Assembly: GCF_007829955.1 (NCBI RefSeq)
Contig: NZ_VIWX01000004.1
Location: forward strand, 434,001 to 498,000
From: Saccharopolyspora dendranthemae
GTDB lineage: Bacteria; Actinomycetota; Actinomycetes; Mycobacteriales; Pseudonocardiaceae
Length of the DNA: 64,000 nt
Direction: 5' to 3'
Shown here: positions 17,286 through 24,964 of the stretch, one piece after another
Layout of the letters: each line of letters begins with the position of its first letter
Numbering within the stretch: the stretch's first letter is position 1
The notes under the pieces: generated by a model
What the model saw: only the letters and a program-made list of their open reading frames with translations
Database searches by the model: none
Told to the model about the DNA's origin: nothing
Position numbers and translations under genes: made by a program

Positions 17286-17579
17286 ATGCAGCGCCGCGAA
17301 TCGGACGAGCCGACCCGCTTCGGCGACCTGGACGACCTCGACGAGAACGATCCCGAGGTTCGCGCGTTCGCCGAGCACCGCGCGCGGATGGACCGCCCGA
17401 ACTCCGAGGCCACGGTCGAGGGGATGCTGCGCGGGGTGGACGAGTTCGCCCAGAGCGCCAACCGCACCGGAGGTCACCGCAGGCTGCTGGCGGTGGTGGT
17501 CGTCGTCCTGATCCTGTTCGGAGTGCTGTTCACGGTCTGGAACGCGGTGGCCTACATGCTCGGCACGTTCTTCGGCTGA
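17286..17579 (+). CDS. Small single-pass membrane protein
   Basis: A 97-residue protein of unknown function. The first 65 residues are charged and acidic (FGDLDDLDENDPEVRAFAEH), followed by one transmembrane helix (about 68-90, LLAVVVVVLILFGVLFTVW). The soluble part would sit in the cytoplasm. TACGGT at 17274-17279 lies six bases before the ATG at 17286 and there is no ribosome site, so it is probably leaderless. It diverges from the DUF4389 gene and precedes msrB with its own promoter. Confidence 0.75.
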   Translation: MQRRESDEPTRFGDLDDLDENDPEVRAFAEHRARMDRPNSEATVEGMLRGVDEFAQSANRTGGHRRLLAVVVVVLILFGVLFTVWNAVAYMLGTFFG

Positions 17580-17611
17580 CCGTGGTCCAGGCCTCGATGC
17601 CGCGGGGGCTC

Positions 17612-17641
17612 TTAGCAATCGATCTTCGATCGCATTAGCGT
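17612..17641 (+). promoter_or_regulatory. msrB promoter
   Basis: A -35 TTAGCA (17612-17617) and a -10 TAGCGT (17636-17641) are separated by 18 bp. The -10 ends six bases before the msrB ATG at 17648, so transcription should start at or next to the start codon. Between the boxes lies ATCGATCTTCGAT, a short AT-rich inverted repeat that could bind a regulator. Confidence 0.55.
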
Positions 17642-17647
17642 GGAAGC

Positions 17648-18064
17648 ATGGATCCGGTTGCAGGCACTCCCCAGGTCACCAAGAGCGAGCAGGAGTGGCG
17701 GGAGCAGCTCACCCCGAACGAGTTCGCCGTGCTGCGCCAGTCGGCCACGGAACCCGCGTGGGCCGGCGAGTACGTCGACACCAAGACCACCGGCGTCTAC
17801 GAGTGCCGGGGGTGCGGTGCGGAGCTGTTCCGCAGCGAGACCAAGTTCGAGTCGCACTGCGGTTGGCCGTCGTTCTACGACCCGAGCGACACCGACGCGG
17901 TCATCCTCAGGAAGGACCGCAGCATGGGCATGGTCCGCACGGAGGTCCTCTGCGCCTCCTGCCACGGCCACCTCGGCCACGTCTTCGAGGGCGAGGGCTA
18001 CGCGACGCCCACCGACCAGCGCTACTGCATCAACTCCATCGCAGTCCGCCTGATCGAGAGCTGA
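17648..18064 (+). CDS. msrB: Peptide-methionine (R)-S-oxide reductase
   Basis: A 138-residue MsrB that reduces methionine-R-sulfoxide in proteins. The catalytic cysteine is Cys127 in RYCINS, and two CxxC pairs (CRGC, CASC) form the structural zinc site, as in the zinc-containing MsrB class. HCGWPSFYD and HLGHVFEGEG are the conserved substrate-pocket segments. The resolving cysteine near the middle is not obvious, so thioredoxin may regenerate the enzyme directly. It is leaderless by the promoter position and is followed by a bidirectional terminator. No msrA gene is adjacent. Confidence 0.95.
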   Translation: MDPVAGTPQVTKSEQEWREQLTPNEFAVLRQSATEPAWAGEYVDTKTTGVYECRGCGAELFRSETKFESHCGWPSFYDPSDTDAVILRKDRSMGMVRTEVLCASCHGHLGHVFEGEGYATPTDQRYCINSIAVRLIES

Positions 18065-18093
18065 CCCGACGGCCGGCAGCTCCCACCAGAACG

Positions 18094-18134
18094 ACTGCGG
18101 CCCCACCTCGGCAGTGCCGGGGTGGGGCCGCAGT
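18094..18134. terminator. Bidirectional hairpin between msrB and hemQ
   Basis: ACTGCGGCCCCACC (18094-18107) pairs perfectly with GGTGGGGCCGCAGT (18121-18134) around a 13-nt loop. It lies between two convergent genes and can serve both. There is no U-run, as is usual in high-GC actinomycetes. Confidence 0.7.
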
Positions 18135-18151
18135 TCGGGTGATCGAGCGCT

Positions 18152-18847
18152 TCAGGGAAGGCGGACGACGAGGTCGCCGACGTCGACGCGGTGGCCCGTG
18201 TAGAACGGGACCTCCTCGCGGACGTGCAGGCGGGCCTCCGTGCCGCGCAGGTGGCGCATCAGGTCGACGATGCGGTGCAGCTCGTCGGCCTCGAAGGCGA
18301 GCATCCACTCGTAGTCGCCCAGCGCGAAGGACGCGACGGTGTTGGCGCGCACGTCCGGGTAGTCGCGGGCTTCCTTGCCGTGGTCGGCGAGCATCTTGCG
18401 TCGCTCGTCGTCGGGCAGCAGGTACCACTCGTAGGACCGCACGAAGGGGTACACGCAGATGTACTTCCTGGGGTCCTCACCGGCCATGAACGCCGGGATG
18501 TGGCTCTTGTTGAACTCCGCGGGGCGGTGCAACGCCACGTTGCTCCAGACCGGCTCGGAGGACTGCCCGAGCGGGGTCTCGCGGCGGAAACCGGTGTAGG
18601 CGGCCTGCACGGCCTCGATGTCCTGGGCGTGCCACCAGATCATGAAGTCCGCGTCGGCGCGCAGGCCGGACACGTCGTAGACACCGCGAACCACGACACC
18701 GGACTCCTCCAGCGACTCCAGGTACTCCTGGGTCGCCTGCGCGGCCTTGACCCGGTCCTCGGGCAGGGTTCCCTGCTCGATCCGGAAGACGGACCACATC
18801 GTGTAGCGGATGGTGTCGTTGAGTTCGTCGTAATTCAGCCGCGCCAT
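18152..18847 (-). CDS. hemQ: Coproheme decarboxylase / haem synthase HemQ
   Basis: A 231-residue HemQ of the chlorite dismutase fold, which decarboxylates coproheme III to haem b with peroxide in the coproporphyrin-dependent pathway of Gram-positive bacteria. The family signature around the proximal histidine is present (NVALHRPAEF and NKSHIPAF), as are VCVYPFVRSYEWY-like segments (ICVYPFVRSYEWYLLP) and GDYEWMLAFEADEL. The ATG at 18847 (MARLNYDELN) is 19 bp after the hemG stop. With hemE and hemG upstream on the same strand it forms a haem operon in the order hemE-hemG-hemQ. A ferrochelatase gene is not in the window. Confidence 0.93.
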   Translation of the reverse strand: MARLNYDELNDTIRYTMWSVFRIEQGTLPEDRVKAAQATQEYLESLEESGVVVRGVYDVSGLRADADFMIWWHAQDIEAVQAAYTGFRRETPLGQSSEPVWSNVALHRPAEFNKSHIPAFMAGEDPRKYICVYPFVRSYEWYLLPDDERRKMLADHGKEARDYPDVRANTVASFALGDYEWMLAFEADELHRIVDLMRHLRGTEARLHVREEVPFYTGHRVDVGDLVVRLP

Positions 18848-18866
18848 GACTTCATCGTGCCACTGC

Positions 18867-20300
18867 TCAGCGTCCGGGCCGCAGCAGGTCCCGCGTGATG
18901 CTGGTCGCGGCCGCCTCACCGGTCGCCACGCAGGCGGGAACTCCCACGCCGTGCAGCGCGGCGCCCGCGATGGCGAGCCCCGGAACGCCAGCTACCTCGC
19001 GTTCCACCTCGGCGACCAGCTCGGGATGCCCCACGCCGTACTGCGGCAGGCCACCGCCCCAGCGCAGCACCGCGGAATCCACCGGCTCGGCGGTGATGCC
19101 GGTCAGCTCGGCGAGATCCGCGCGGACGCGGGTCAGCAGTTCCTCGTCGTCCAGGCGCAGGTCCTCGGTCTCGCCGAAGCGGCCGACCGAACCGCGCAGC
19201 AGCACCTCTCCCCCGCCGCCGCGCAGGTGCGGCCACTTGGTGCTGGAGAAGGTGAACGCCTTGGCGGTGAACGGGGTTCCACCGGAGTGGCGCTCGCCTC
19301 GGGCGATCAGCGCGCCGGAGGCCGGGGTCCCCTCGTGCTCGGGCAGTTCGGTGCCGGGCGGAAACGCGAGGCCCACCACGGCCATCGACGCCAGCTCGAT
19401 CTCGGCGAGCTTGGCGGAGGCAGCGGGAACAGGGCCTTGCAAGAGCTTCCGGGCTGCGGGGGCGGGAACCGCCAGCACCACGGCGTCGGCGTCGAGGTGC
19501 TCCGGAGCGGGCGCCGAGCCGATCTCCAGCCGCCAGCCGCTCTCGGTGCGGGTCAGCGCCCGGACCGGCAGGCCCAGCCGCACCTCGGCATCGGCGGCGA
19601 TCAGCAGCCGGTCGAGCAGTTCCCGATAGCCGGCCTGGAAGGCTCCGAAGACCGGCTGCGGCGCGCCGGGTTTCGGCGTCGGCAGCGACGTGCGGACGGC
19701 TTCGGTGATCCAGCCCGCGCCGTCGTCGAGCGCCTTGGCCAGCGCGGGAACCGTGGCCCGCAGCCCGAGCAGGTTCGCGTCCCCCGCGTAGACACCGCCG
19801 AGGAGCGGCTCCACCAGCCGGTCGACGACCTCGTCGCCGACGCGGGCGCGCAGCAGTTCGCCGACCGAGACGTCCGCGCCGCCCCACTCGATCGGCGGCA
19901 GCGAGGATTCGGCGCGCACGGCGGCGACACCCGCGTCGGAGAGCACCCCGGTGACCGACCCGGCATCGGCCGGAACGCCCATCACGGTTCCGCCGGGCAG
20001 CCGGTGGGACCGACCGCCGGCCCGCACGGTCGCGGCCGCGCCCGCCGGGTGGACCACCTCACCGCGCAAGCCCAGTTCCTCGGCCAGGTCGAGCACCTCG
20101 GGCCGTCGCGCCAGGAACGCCTCGGCACCCAGGTCGTAGGGACGACCGGCGAGCTCGACGGTGCGCAGCTTGCCGCCGAGCCGCGACGTCTGCTCCACCA
20201 GCACGATCTCGGCCTCAGCACCCAGCTCGCGGCGGAGCCGGTGGGCGGCGGCCAGTCCGGCGACACCGCCGCCGACGACGGCGACGCGACGAACGGCCAT
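18867..20300 (-). CDS. hemG: Coproporphyrinogen/protoporphyrinogen III oxidase (HemY type)
   Basis: A 477-residue FAD-dependent oxidase (historically hemY or hemG; cgoX in current usage) that aromatises the porphyrinogen ring. The N-terminus has the dinucleotide motif GGGVAGLAAAHRLRRELGA and the following LVEQTSRLGGKLRT. The C-terminal motif GLAIAGAALHGVGVPACVATG is typical of the FAD end of the family. With HemQ next to it, coproporphyrinogen III is the more likely substrate. The ATG at 20300 shares one base with the hemE stop codon, so the genes are translationally coupled. Confidence 0.92.
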   Translation of the reverse strand: MAVRRVAVVGGGVAGLAAAHRLRRELGAEAEIVLVEQTSRLGGKLRTVELAGRPYDLGAEAFLARRPEVLDLAEELGLRGEVVHPAGAAATVRAGGRSHRLPGGTVMGVPADAGSVTGVLSDAGVAAVRAESSLPPIEWGGADVSVGELLRARVGDEVVDRLVEPLLGGVYAGDANLLGLRATVPALAKALDDGAGWITEAVRTSLPTPKPGAPQPVFGAFQAGYRELLDRLLIAADAEVRLGLPVRALTRTESGWRLEIGSAPAPEHLDADAVVLAVPAPAARKLLQGPVPAASAKLAEIELASMAVVGLAFPPGTELPEHEGTPASGALIARGERHSGGTPFTAKAFTFSSTKWPHLRGGGGEVLLRGSVGRFGETEDLRLDDEELLTRVRADLAELTGITAEPVDSAVLRWGGGLPQYGVGHPELVAEVEREVAGVPGLAIAGAALHGVGVPACVATGEAAATSITRDLLRPGR

Positions 20301-21385
20301 CAGCGCTGCGCGGTCGCGGTGTGCACCAGCTCGACGACCCGGGACAGGATTTCCGGGTCCGTGGTCGGCAGCACGCCGTGGCCGAGGTTGAAGATGTGCC
20401 CGCCCGCGTCGCGCCCCTCTTCGAGGATGCGGTGCACCTCGCGCTCGACGGCGTCCCAGCCGGCGAACAGCACGGCCGGGTCGAGGTTGCCCTGCACGAC
20501 CGGTGCGGCCGCGCCCGGCTCGGCGGCACACAGCCGCGCGACGGCGGTGTCCAGCGGAACGCGCCAGTCCACGCCGACCACCTCGGGTCCGGCGCTGCGC
20601 ATCGCGCCGAGCAGTTCGCCCGTGCCGACCCCGAAGTGAATCTTGGGCACGTCGGAGATCTCCGCGACTCCCTCGAAGATCCGGCGGCTGTGCGGGAGCA
20701 CGAACTCGCGGTAGTCGCGCAGCGAGAGCGCGCCCGCCCAGGAGTCGAACAGCTGGATCGCGTCGACACCGGCTCCCAGCTGCACCCGCAGGAACTCCAG
20801 CGTCGTGTCGGCGAGCTTCTCCAGCAGCACGTGCCAGGTCTGGGGATCGGAGTGCATCAACGCCTTGGTGCGCTCGTGGTTGCGGCTCGGCCCACCCTCG
20901 ACGAGGTAGGAGGCCAGCGTGAACGGCGCACCGGCGAACCCGATCAGCGGCGTGCTCCCGAGCTCCTTCACCAGCAGGCCCACGGCATCGGCGACGGGCG
21001 CGACCTGCTCCGGCGCCAGCGAGGGCAGCGCGGAGACGTCGGAGGGCCCGCTGATCGGGCGGGAGACCACAGGGCCCGTCCCGGCCACGATGTCCAGTCC
21101 GACACCGGCCGCGTAGAGCGGGAGCACGATGTCGCTGAACAGGATCGCCGCGTCCACCCCGTGCCTGCGGACGGGCTGCATGGTGATCTCGGCGACGAGC
21201 TCTGGTGTCAGGCACGCCTGCAGCATCGGGGTGCCCTCGCGGACCTTGCGGTACTCGGGCAGCGATCGTCCGGCCTGCCGCATGAACCACACCGGCGTGT
21301 GCCGGGGCTTTCCGCCGCGCGCGGCCACGAGCAGGGGTGCATCGGTGAGGTCCCGGCGGGCGGAGACCGGAGCGGAATTCGTCAT
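20300..21385 (-). CDS. hemE: Uroporphyrinogen decarboxylase
   Basis: A 361-residue HemE, which decarboxylates uroporphyrinogen III to coproporphyrinogen III. The two signature segments are present: PVWFMRQAGRSLPEYRKVRE near the start and GFAGAPFTLASYLVEGG in the middle, together with FGVGTGELL and VGVDWRVPL of the TIM barrel. It is the first gene of the haem operon. The ATG at 21385 gives the usual length; the promoter must lie between it and the divergent DUF3000 gene, in about 194 bp. No ribosome site is obvious. Confidence 0.95.
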   Translation of the reverse strand: MTNSAPVSARRDLTDAPLLVAARGGKPRHTPVWFMRQAGRSLPEYRKVREGTPMLQACLTPELVAEITMQPVRRHGVDAAILFSDIVLPLYAAGVGLDIVAGTGPVVSRPISGPSDVSALPSLAPEQVAPVADAVGLLVKELGSTPLIGFAGAPFTLASYLVEGGPSRNHERTKALMHSDPQTWHVLLEKLADTTLEFLRVQLGAGVDAIQLFDSWAGALSLRDYREFVLPHSRRIFEGVAEISDVPKIHFGVGTGELLGAMRSAGPEVVGVDWRVPLDTAVARLCAAEPGAAAPVVQGNLDPAVLFAGWDAVEREVHRILEEGRDAGGHIFNLGHGVLPTTDPEILSRVVELVHTATAQR

Positions 21386-21579
21386 GGGAGGCGCTGTCCG
21401 TACGTCGACTCGTCGGATCCCGGTGCGGTCTGCGGGCGCCTGGAGAGGATCTGCCACGACGGACGGCCGGGCTTGCACGGGCAATCTTCGCACGGCGCCC
21501 GCGCCGCCACGCGAAGCGCCCGCGCCTCCCACGGCGTGCCTCCACCCACGGGCCGGTGCGGGCCCCTACAGTCGTCGCC

Positions 21580-22179
21580 GTGACGGAGATGTCGGCGGCG
21601 CCCGAAGTTTTCCGGCAGGCGGTTGCCGCGTTGACGTCGCCTCGGCCGCGTGCGGAGATCGAGCTCAGCGAGGTCGGTCCTCCCAAGCGCCTGGCCCCCT
21701 GGGCCCACGCGCTGGCCGCGGAGGCGAACGGACCGGCAGGCGAGCTGGCCACTGCGCGTTTCGTGCTGCTCTACGACCCGGAGGGCCAGGAGGCCTGGGA
21801 CGGGGTGCTGCGGCTGGTGGTCTACCTGCGGGCCGAGCTCGACCCCGAGGTCGCCGATGACCCGCTGCTCCCCGCGGTCGGTTGGTCGTGGCTGACCGAC
21901 GCCCTGGAGAACGCGGGCGCGTCGTTCACCTCGCTGGGCGGCACGGTGACCCTGACTTCCTCCGCGAGGTTCGGCGACATCACGGGCCCGTCCCGCAGCC
22001 ACGATCTGGAGCTGCGCGGGTCGTGGACCGCGAAACCCTCGGTGTTCGGCGGCGACGAGGTCGAGCTCAGGCCGCACGCGGATGCCTTCCACGAACTCAT
22101 GGCGTGCGCCGCCGGGCTTCCGCCGGAAGGCGTTGCGCTACTCGGCAGGCGCCCGAACGGGTCAGTGCGACAGGACTGA
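21580..22179 (+). CDS. DUF3000 family protein
   Basis: A 199-residue actinobacterial protein of unknown function (positional counterpart of M. tuberculosis Rv2680). The conserved family core includes EIELSEVGPPKRLAPWAHAL, LPAVGWSWLTDAL and HELMACAAGLPPEGVALL. There is no membrane segment. The GTG at 21580 is chosen because TACAGT (21567-21572) lies seven bases upstream, which suits a leaderless start; an internal ATG at 21589 is less likely. Diverges from hemE and precedes the response regulator, with RNase D further downstream. Confidence 0.85.
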   Translation: MTEMSAAPEVFRQAVAALTSPRPRAEIELSEVGPPKRLAPWAHALAAEANGPAGELATARFVLLYDPEGQEAWDGVLRLVVYLRAELDPEVADDPLLPAVGWSWLTDALENAGASFTSLGGTVTLTSSARFGDITGPSRSHDLELRGSWTAKPSVFGGDEVELRPHADAFHELMACAAGLPPEGVALLGRRPNGSVRQD

Positions 22180-22612
22180 TCGGGGTCCCCCGATCATCGG
22201 CTGCGGCGAGTCGGCGCAGCGCGTAGCGTTGCCTCGTCTCCCCCTTCGCGAACCCCCCGAATGCGACACGCCGAAGCGCGACACGCCGGTGTCCGATTTT
22301 CATTCGCGAAGTTCGTTCAGGCTCGCCGAACTGCTTGCTCGTGCAAGATTTTCACCATACGCATTCAAAATATGTCGCATGGCCACGCTCCGACGTTACG
22401 GTCGTCGCTCTGAGTCACCCCAAAGGGCGACAAAAGCATGGTCCCGTCACAACTCGATCGGGATACATACCCGATTGATCGTCCCGCTGACCCGCTTGGG
22501 CGGTTACGCTCACCCCGACGACACCACTTTCGGTCGATCAGTGGCGCGGCTGATTGGTCGAGAGTCCCGGTGCCGGTCGGGGGGGCACGACCGACTCCAG
22601 GGAGGTAGTGAC
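22180..22612 (+). promoter_or_regulatory. 433-bp upstream region of the response regulator
   Basis: No gene is supported. The stretch around 22290-22400 is clearly poorer in GC than its surroundings. ATCGGG (22457-22462) pairs with CCCGAT (22470-22475) around ATACATA, a symmetrical 19-bp site suited to a dimeric regulator. The GGGAGG ribosome site of the regulator gene ends the region. A long regulated leader or promoter region fits a developmental regulator. Confidence 0.4.
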
Positions 22613-23329
22613 GTGGCTGCCGTCGGCTTAGGTCAGGCCGCTCGAACCACGCCTGCCGGCGCTTTGCCGGCGAACATGGTCCCGCACCCGCGGGAAGAGC
22701 TGTTCACGGTGCTCGTGGTGGATGACCATCCGCTGCTCCGAGAGGCGATTGCCGCTCGGCTGCTGCAGATGGGCGCCGGCACGGTGCACGAGGCCGCATC
22801 CATGGCCGAAGCCAGGGCTCGCGCTCTGGCGACCGGTCCTTGCGACCTCGCAATCCTCGATCTCGGACTCCCGGATGGGACCGGAATCGAACTGGTCACG
22901 GAACTCCGGAGCCAGGGTTGGCCACGGATCGTGGTGCTCGCTTCGTCCGATGACCCCTATGCGGTCAGAGCTGCCTTCCAGGCAGGTGCGCAGGCGTACC
23001 TGTTGAAGTCGGCCTCACCCATGGTGGTCACCGACGGCGTGCGCCGCGTGCTCGACGGCGGTGTGTACGCCGATCCCAGCGTGGCTCCGGTGCTTGCCGC
23101 CGGAACCCGCGTGCCGGGAACGGACAACACACCTCGCGAGCTCTCCGGGCGTGAGGTCGAAGTTCTCCAGTTGGTGGCCGATGGCCGCTCCAACAAGGAG
23201 ATCGGCGAGGCCCTGAACCTTTCCGCGCTCACGGTGAAGTCTCACCTGTCGCGGATCGGGCGCAAGCTGGGCACCGGCGACCGAGCGCAAATGGTCGCAC
23301 TGGCCATGCGTGCCGGAGTGATCCGCTGA
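22613..23329 (+). CDS. NarL/LuxR-family response regulator, WhiI-like by position
   Basis: A 238-residue response regulator: about 30 extra N-terminal residues, a receiver domain (VVDDHPLLREA with Asp37-Asp38, phospho-acceptor Asp83 in ILDLGLPDG, Lys in YLLKSAS), a linker and a LuxR helix-turn-helix (LSGREVEVLQLVADGRSNKEIGEALN). The phosphorylation pocket looks complete. No histidine kinase is adjacent, so it is an orphan. In Streptomyces coelicolor the sporulation regulator WhiI is, as I recall, encoded between the haem genes and the fadA-fadB genes, as here, so orthology is plausible but unproven. The GTG at 22613 follows GGGAGG. Confidence 0.85.
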   Translation: MAAVGLGQAARTTPAGALPANMVPHPREELFTVLVVDDHPLLREAIAARLLQMGAGTVHEAASMAEARARALATGPCDLAILDLGLPDGTGIELVTELRSQGWPRIVVLASSDDPYAVRAAFQAGAQAYLLKSASPMVVTDGVRRVLDGGVYADPSVAPVLAAGTRVPGTDNTPRELSGREVEVLQLVADGRSNKEIGEALNLSALTVKSHLSRIGRKLGTGDRAQMVALAMRAGVIR

Positions 23330-23430
23330 GGCGGATCGCTGACGAAACACCAGCACCGGGTGGGCCGGACCGACGACGTCGGGTGGACCAGCCACACGAA
23401 ACGGGCCAAAGCACGTAAGGTCTGTTAGCC

Positions 23431-24684
23431 GTGGAAGCTGCAAGCCCCGAAACAGTCGGATCCGGCCGCCCGGAGCCGGTGTTGTTGACCGAACCCGTCG
23501 ACGGCGTGCCGCCGGTGGTGGACACCCCGGCCGCGTTGAACGCGGCCGCTGAAGCGCTGGCCGCAGGTACCGGGCCGGTCGCGGTGGACACCGAGCGCGC
23601 CTCGGGTTACCGCTACTCGCAGCGCGCCTACCTGGTGCAGCTGCGCCGCGAGGGGTCGGGCACCGCTCTGGTGGACCCGATCGCCCTCAAGGGCGAGCTC
23701 GACCCGCTGGTGCCGGCGCTGGCCGACACCGAGTGGGTGCTGCACGCCGCGTCCCAGGACCTGCCGTGCCTCGCCGAACTCGATCTGCACCCATCCCAGC
23801 TCTTCGACACCGAGCTTGCCGGGCGACTCGCCGGGTTCGACCGGGTGTCGCTGGGCGCCCTGGTCGAGCGGATGCTCGGCTATCAGCTGGAGAAGGGCCA
23901 CAGCGCCGCCGACTGGTCGAAGCGGCCGTTGCCCGAGGACTGGCTGGTCTACGCCGCGCTCGACGTCGAGCTCCTGGTCGCGCTGCGCGACGAGATGCAC
24001 GCCGAGCTGGAGCGGCAGAACAAGCTGGACTGGGCCTTCGAGGAGTTCGAGGCGGTCCGGACCGCTGAACCCCCGCCCCCGCGCGCCGAACCGTGGCGTC
24101 GCACGTCCGGGATCCACAAGGTGCGCAGTCCGCAGCAGCTGGCCGCGGTGCGATCGCTGTGGCAGGCCCGCGACGAATTCGCCCGCGAACGCGACATCGC
24201 CCCTGGCCGGGTGCTCCCGGACTCCTCGATCGTGCTCGCGGCGCAGTCCAACCCCAAGTCCGAGGGCGACCTGGTGGCGATGCCGGTGTTCGGCGGTCGC
24301 CAGCAGCGCAGGCGCGCCTCGATGTGGTTGCAGGCGCTGCGCGCCGCACGTCGCCTCACCAAGGAGGAACTCCCCTCCGCGTCCACGCCCAACGACGGCC
24401 CGCCTCCGACCAACCGCTGGTCCGATCGCGATCCCGCCGCCGCGGCACGGCTCACCGCCGCCCGGGCCGCGCTGAACGCGATCGCCGAGGAGCACTCGCT
24501 GCCGGTGGAGAACCTCCTGCTTCCCGACCTGGTCCGGCGCACCTGCTGGACCCCGCCGGAGGAGATCAGCACCGCGTCGGTCGCGGAGCTGCTGCGCACC
24601 AAGGGTGCCCGCGAGTGGCAGATCACCCTCACAGCAGAGGCGTTCTGCCAAGCCCTCCTCGCAACTCCCGCCGAGGAATCCTGA
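23431..24684 (+). CDS. Ribonuclease D-like 3'-5' exoribonuclease with HRDC domain
   Basis: A 417-residue DEDD-family exonuclease. The first acidic motif is VAVDTERASGYRYSQRAYLVQL (Asp and Glu), the second is HAASQDLPCL, and the third is LVYAALDVELLVALRDEM. A C-terminal HRDC domain (about 225-300) begins KVRSPQQLAAVRSLWQARDEFARE. Such enzymes trim tRNA and other stable RNAs. The GTG at 23431 has TAAGGT nine bases upstream and no ribosome site. Five bases after the stop the dispersed hairpin repeat B begins and could end the transcript. Confidence 0.88.
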   Translation: MEAASPETVGSGRPEPVLLTEPVDGVPPVVDTPAALNAAAEALAAGTGPVAVDTERASGYRYSQRAYLVQLRREGSGTALVDPIALKGELDPLVPALADTEWVLHAASQDLPCLAELDLHPSQLFDTELAGRLAGFDRVSLGALVERMLGYQLEKGHSAADWSKRPLPEDWLVYAALDVELLVALRDEMHAELERQNKLDWAFEEFEAVRTAEPPPPRAEPWRRTSGIHKVRSPQQLAAVRSLWQARDEFARERDIAPGRVLPDSSIVLAAQSNPKSEGDLVAMPVFGGRQQRRRASMWLQALRAARRLTKEELPSASTPNDGPPPTNRWSDRDPAAAARLTAARAALNAIAEEHSLPVENLLLPDLVRRTCWTPPEEISTASVAELLRTKGAREWQITLTAEAFCQALLATPAEES

Positions 24685-24689
24685 GCCGG

Positions 24690-24759
24690 TCCCAGTTTTA
24701 GTCCAAACTGAGCCGACATTTCGGACATGATCATGGCTCGGTTTGGACTAAAACTGGGA
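24690..24759. repeat. Dispersed hairpin repeat, copy B
   Basis: The hairpin-only form of the repeat. Left arm 24690-24714 and right arm 24735-24759 pair over 25 bp with one T opposite G, which still pairs in RNA. The loop is 24715-24734 (20 nt), identical to those of copies A and C except for one base at the centre of ACATGNNCATGG. The shared 200-bp module of copies A and C is absent. It starts 5 bp after the RNase D stop codon. Confidence 0.92.
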
Positions 24760-24859
24760 ACTGCCTCGCCGAGCGCGAACCCGCCCCTCGGGGAAAGATC
24801 GGGTTCGCCGGGTCCGGGCTGGTCAGCATGTGAGACAACCGACAGTGGCGGGCACGTGG

Positions 24860-24904
24860 TTACCGGTGGGTAATAAGCGCTAGAGTGCGATTACCGGCCG
24901 GTAA
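24860..24904. promoter_or_regulatory. Double TTACCGG palindrome at the fadAB promoter
   Basis: TTACCGGCCGGTAA (24891-24904) is a perfect 14-bp palindrome. TTACCGGTGGGTAA (24860-24873) matches it at 12 of 14 positions. Their centres are 31 bp apart, about three helical turns, so both face the same side. A TAGAGT -10 box (24881-24886) lies between them. The layout suits a TetR-type repressor responsive to acyl-CoA controlling beta-oxidation; the regulator is not encoded in this window. Confidence 0.65.
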
Positions 24905-24964
24905 GGCGCCGCGCCCCGCGGATCCCGGCCGAGCACCATCCACCAAGCCAGTGAGGAGCACGCC

